A stretch of DNA of 64,000 nucleotides, taken from Erythrobacter sp. SDW2. Its GTDB lineage: Bacteria; Pseudomonadota; Alphaproteobacteria; Sphingomonadales; Sphingomonadaceae. The stretch lies in the NCBI RefSeq assembly GCF_021431965.1, contig NZ_CP090370.1, positions 1,116,001 through 1,180,000 of the forward strand. The letters run 5' to 3'. The first letter of the stretch is position 1. Each line of letters starts with the position of its first letter. A model generated the notes under the pieces. The model saw only the letters and a program-made list of their open reading frames with translations, did not search any database and was not told where the DNA came from. Both the position numbers and the translations under genes were made by a program. Positions 61,806 through 64,000 of the stretch are shown piece by piece.

Positions 61806-63233
61806 ATGCCAGAAGGGCGCGACTATTTCGATGAGCGCAGCGATAGCGAAGGCGCGATCCGCCCCGCTTACCGCGATTATGACGCCTGGTACCAGTCGCA
61901 GGACAATGGCTATCTCCGCCGCAAGCACCTCGAGGCAGAGGGGCAGTTTCGCCGCACCGGGATCACGTTCAATGTCTATGGCGAGGACGAGGCCGAGGAA
62001 CGGCTGATCCCTTTCGATATGGTGCCGCGCATCATTACCGCGCCCGAATGGCGTCGGCTGAGCCGCGGGATCGAGCAGCGCGTTCGGGCGATCAACGCTT
62101 TCCTCTATGATCTCTACCACCGGCAGGAGATCGTCCGCGCCGGGCGCATCCCTGAGCGGCTGTTCCGCAACAATGCGGCCTGGTTGCCGGAAATGGTCGG
62201 CTTCACGCCGCCGGGCGGCGTCTATACCCATATCGTCGGGATCGACCTGGTCCGGACGGGCCCTGACGAGTGGTACGTGCTGGAAGATAATGCCCGCACG
62301 CCCAGCGGCGTCTCCTACATGCTGGAAAACCGCGAAACGATGATGGGCATGTTCCCCGAGCTGTTCTCCAGCGTCGGGGTCGAGCAGGTTTCCAACTATC
62401 CGCGCCGGCTGGCCAAGAGCCTGGCCGATTGCGCTCCCGATTGCGCCAGCGGCAAGCCGGTGGTCGCGGTGCTGACGCCGGGTATCTACAACAGCGCTTA
62501 CTTCGAACATGCCTTCCTCGCCGACCAGATGGGGGCGGAACTGGTCGAGGGCAGCGATCTCAGGGTTATCGATGGACGGGTGCAGATGCGTTGCACGCGC
62601 GGGTTCCACCCGGTCGATGTCATCTATCGCCGCGTGGATGACGAATATCTCGACCCGCTGACCTTCAATCCCGCCAGCGCGCTGGGCGTTCCGGGAATCA
62701 TGGATGTCTATCGCGCGGGAAAGATCACCATCGCCAACGCCCCTGGTACAGGCGTGGCGGACGACAAGGCGATCTACAGTTTCATGCCGGAGATCGTGGA
62801 GTTCTACACCGGCGAGAAGCCGCTGCTGCCCAACGTCCAGACCTGGCGCTGTGCCGACAAGGACAGCCTGAAATACGTGCTCGACAACCTTGCCGAACTG
62901 GTGGTCAAGGAAGTCCACGGCTCGGGCGGCTACGGCATGCTGATCGGGCCGACATCGTCGAAGCGCGAAATTGCTGCCTTCCGCAAGAAACTGGAAGCCA
63001 ACCCGACCAACTATATCGCCCAGCCCACGCTTTCGCTGTCGACCTGCCCGATCTTCACCAAGCAGGGCCTCGCTCCGCGTCATGTGGATCTGCGGCCTTT
63101 CGTGCTGGTTTCGCCTGACCGGATCGACATCACCCCGGGCGGTCTCACCCGCGTGGCGCTCAAGAAAGGATCGCTGGTGGTCAATTCCAGCCAGGGCGGC
63201 GGGACCAAGGATACGTGGGTGCTGAAGGAATGA
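61806..63233 (+). CDS. Circularly permuted type 2 ATP-grasp protein
   Basis: 475 aa. Family features: the ERLIPFDMVPRIITAPEW segment, GIEQRVRAINAFLYDLYHRQ, VLEDNARTPSGVSYMLENRE, PGIYNSAYFEHAFLADQMG, and VKEVHGSGGYGMLIGP, in which the ATP-grasp elements are in permuted order. Such proteins (formerly DUF404/DUF407) are predicted peptide- or amide-ligases, usually paired with an alpha-E protein and a transglutaminase-like protein. The next gene is the expected alpha-E partner. The reaction and substrate are not established. Confidence 0.9.
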   Translation: MPEGRDYFDERSDSEGAIRPAYRDYDAWYQSQDNGYLRRKHLEAEGQFRRTGITFNVYGEDEAEERLIPFDMVPRIITAPEWRRLSRGIEQRVRAINAFLYDLYHRQEIVRAGRIPERLFRNNAAWLPEMVGFTPPGGVYTHIVGIDLVRTGPDEWYVLEDNARTPSGVSYMLENRETMMGMFPELFSSVGVEQVSNYPRRLAKSLADCAPDCASGKPVVAVLTPGIYNSAYFEHAFLADQMGAELVEGSDLRVIDGRVQMRCTRGFHPVDVIYRRVDDEYLDPLTFNPASALGVPGIMDVYRAGKITIANAPGTGVADDKAIYSFMPEIVEFYTGEKPLLPNVQTWRCADKDSLKYVLDNLAELVVKEVHGSGGYGMLIGPTSSKREIAAFRKKLEANPTNYIAQPTLSLSTCPIFTKQGLAPRHVDLRPFVLVSPDRIDITPGGLTRVALKKGSLVVNSSQGGGTKDTWVLKE

Positions 63234-63264
63234 GCGACGCTGAAGGCAAGAGGGGGGCGAAAGC

Positions 63265-64000
63265 GTGCTAGGCCGGACAGCTCACAGCCTGTTCTGGATG
63301 TTCCGCTATCTGGAACGGGCAGAGAACACCGCCCGCATCCTGCAGGCAGGCCTGCGGATGGCACTGACCCGCGATATCCAGCTGGCCGAAGCCGAATGGC
63401 GCTCGATCCTCCAGACGACCGGCCGGCACGAAGCCTATGAGCTGCACAACGGAACCTACACCGGGATGCAGGCATGGAACTTCATCCTGCGCGACAAGGG
63501 CAATCCGTCGAGCGTGATGGACATGCTCGATGCGGTCCGAAACAACGCCCGGACATCGCGCAACGCGATCAGCAGCGAGCTGTGGGAAGTGATCAACGAA
63601 AGCTGGATGCTGGTGCGCGACATGCTGGCGCGCCCTGTCACCCAGGGGCAGGTCGGCCATGTCCTCGCCGCGATCCGCCGGGCCGGAACGCTGGCGCATG
63701 GCGCCATGGCCGGCTCGATGCTGCGCGACGAGGGCTATCATTTCGCTCGCGCCGGGACCTTTCTGGAGCGGGCCGACAGCACCGCCCGCATCCTCGATAT
63801 CAAGTACTACCTGCTGCTGCCGTCGCTGTCCTATGTCGGTTCCAGCCTCGACACCGGGCAATGGGAGAACATCCTGCGTTCGGTCTCCGGCGACCGCGCC
63901 TATAGCTGGCTCAACGCCGGGCAGATCGAACCGCGCGGGATTGTGCAGTTCATGGTGCTCGACCGACGTTTCCCGCGCAGCCTCGCTTTCTGCCACGACG
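63265..64000 (+). CDS. Alpha-E domain protein, 3'-truncated
   Basis: A GTG at 63265 opens a frame that runs without stop through the right edge (245 codons seen). It starts LGRTAHSLFWMFRYLERAEN, the signature of alpha-E proteins (PF04168), with repeated helices such as RDMLARPVTQGQVGHVLAAI and FLERADSTARILDIKYYLLL. The family is about 310 aa, so roughly three quarters is present. It is the customary partner of the permuted ATP-grasp protein upstream, and its helical fold is predicted to bind or modify the same peptide substrate. Function not established. Confidence 0.9.
   Translation, partial: MLGRTAHSLFWMFRYLERAENTARILQAGLRMALTRDIQLAEAEWRSILQTTGRHEAYELHNGTYTGMQAWNFILRDKGNPSSVMDMLDAVRNNARTSRNAISSELWEVINESWMLVRDMLARPVTQGQVGHVLAAIRRAGTLAHGAMAGSMLRDEGYHFARAGTFLERADSTARILDIKYYLLLPSLSYVGSSLDTGQWENILRSVSGDRAYSWLNAGQIEPRGIVQFMVLDRRFPRSLAFCHD

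Overview
The window is GC-rich bacterial chromosome with dense, often overlapping genes. Gene content (UbiH-type monooxygenase, DUF3617 lipoproteins, glutaryl-CoA dehydrogenase, secreted S10 peptidase, permuted ATP-grasp/alpha-E pair, hemC-hemD-mitofilin-like order) suggests an alphaproteobacterium, probably Sphingomonadales (Erythrobacter-like). That placement is inference; no rRNA or tRNA is present to confirm it.

Region 1 (1-24995, all + strand) is the 3' part of an extracellular contractile injection system (eCIS, phage-tail-like) locus. In order it holds a 5'-truncated protein with a hydrophobic tail, a gp25-like baseplate wedge protein, a J-like baseplate assembly protein, a tail protein I-like protein, three consecutive proteins of 277, 925 and 1349 aa that share an N-terminal module, a tape-measure-like candidate, a AAA+ ATPase, a DUF4157 plus OmpA-like protein, and a 1656-aa DUF4157 protein. 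The last looks like a polymorphic-toxin-style cargo and is followed by a candidate immunity gene and an 84-aa two-helix membrane protein. Genes overlap by 1-11 nt or nearly touch, so the block reads as one operon. Sheath, tube and spike genes are not in the window and presumably lie to the left.

Region 2 (25070-38425, + strand) is metabolic: a cyanide-insensitive-type cytochrome bd oxidase with its tiny DUF2474 subunit; a fused 5-oxoprolinase/hydantoinase with DUF969 and DUF979 membrane proteins and DUF2891; a two-gene acyl-CoA dehydrogenase pair; mobA; and an aldehyde dehydrogenase ending in a hairpin terminator. Two copies of a palindromic repeat sit at the 3' ends of the oxoprolinase and DUF969 genes. 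They are translated in the same frame and also supply the ribosome-binding sites of the next genes.

Region 3 (38492-48829, - strand) holds fumarylacetoacetase and maleylacetoacetate isomerase, glutaryl-CoA dehydrogenase, a single-domain response regulator, a small envelope cluster (HhH protein, 47-aa membrane peptide, OmpA-like protein), a vWA lipoprotein, a polysaccharide flippase-like protein, gpsA and tsaD.

Region 4 (48905-64000, mixed strands) holds hemC-hemD-mitofilin-like protein, a UbiH-type monooxygenase, a DsbD-like reductase, a lipoprotein, an S10 carboxypeptidase, a small secreted protein, uvrB, two DUF3617 lipoproteins (the first with an EF-hand loop), an alpha/beta hydrolase, a circularly permuted ATP-grasp protein and a 3'-truncated alpha-E protein. 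No gene-free stretch exceeds 300 bases, and no tRNA, rRNA, CRISPR array or insertion sequence was seen.
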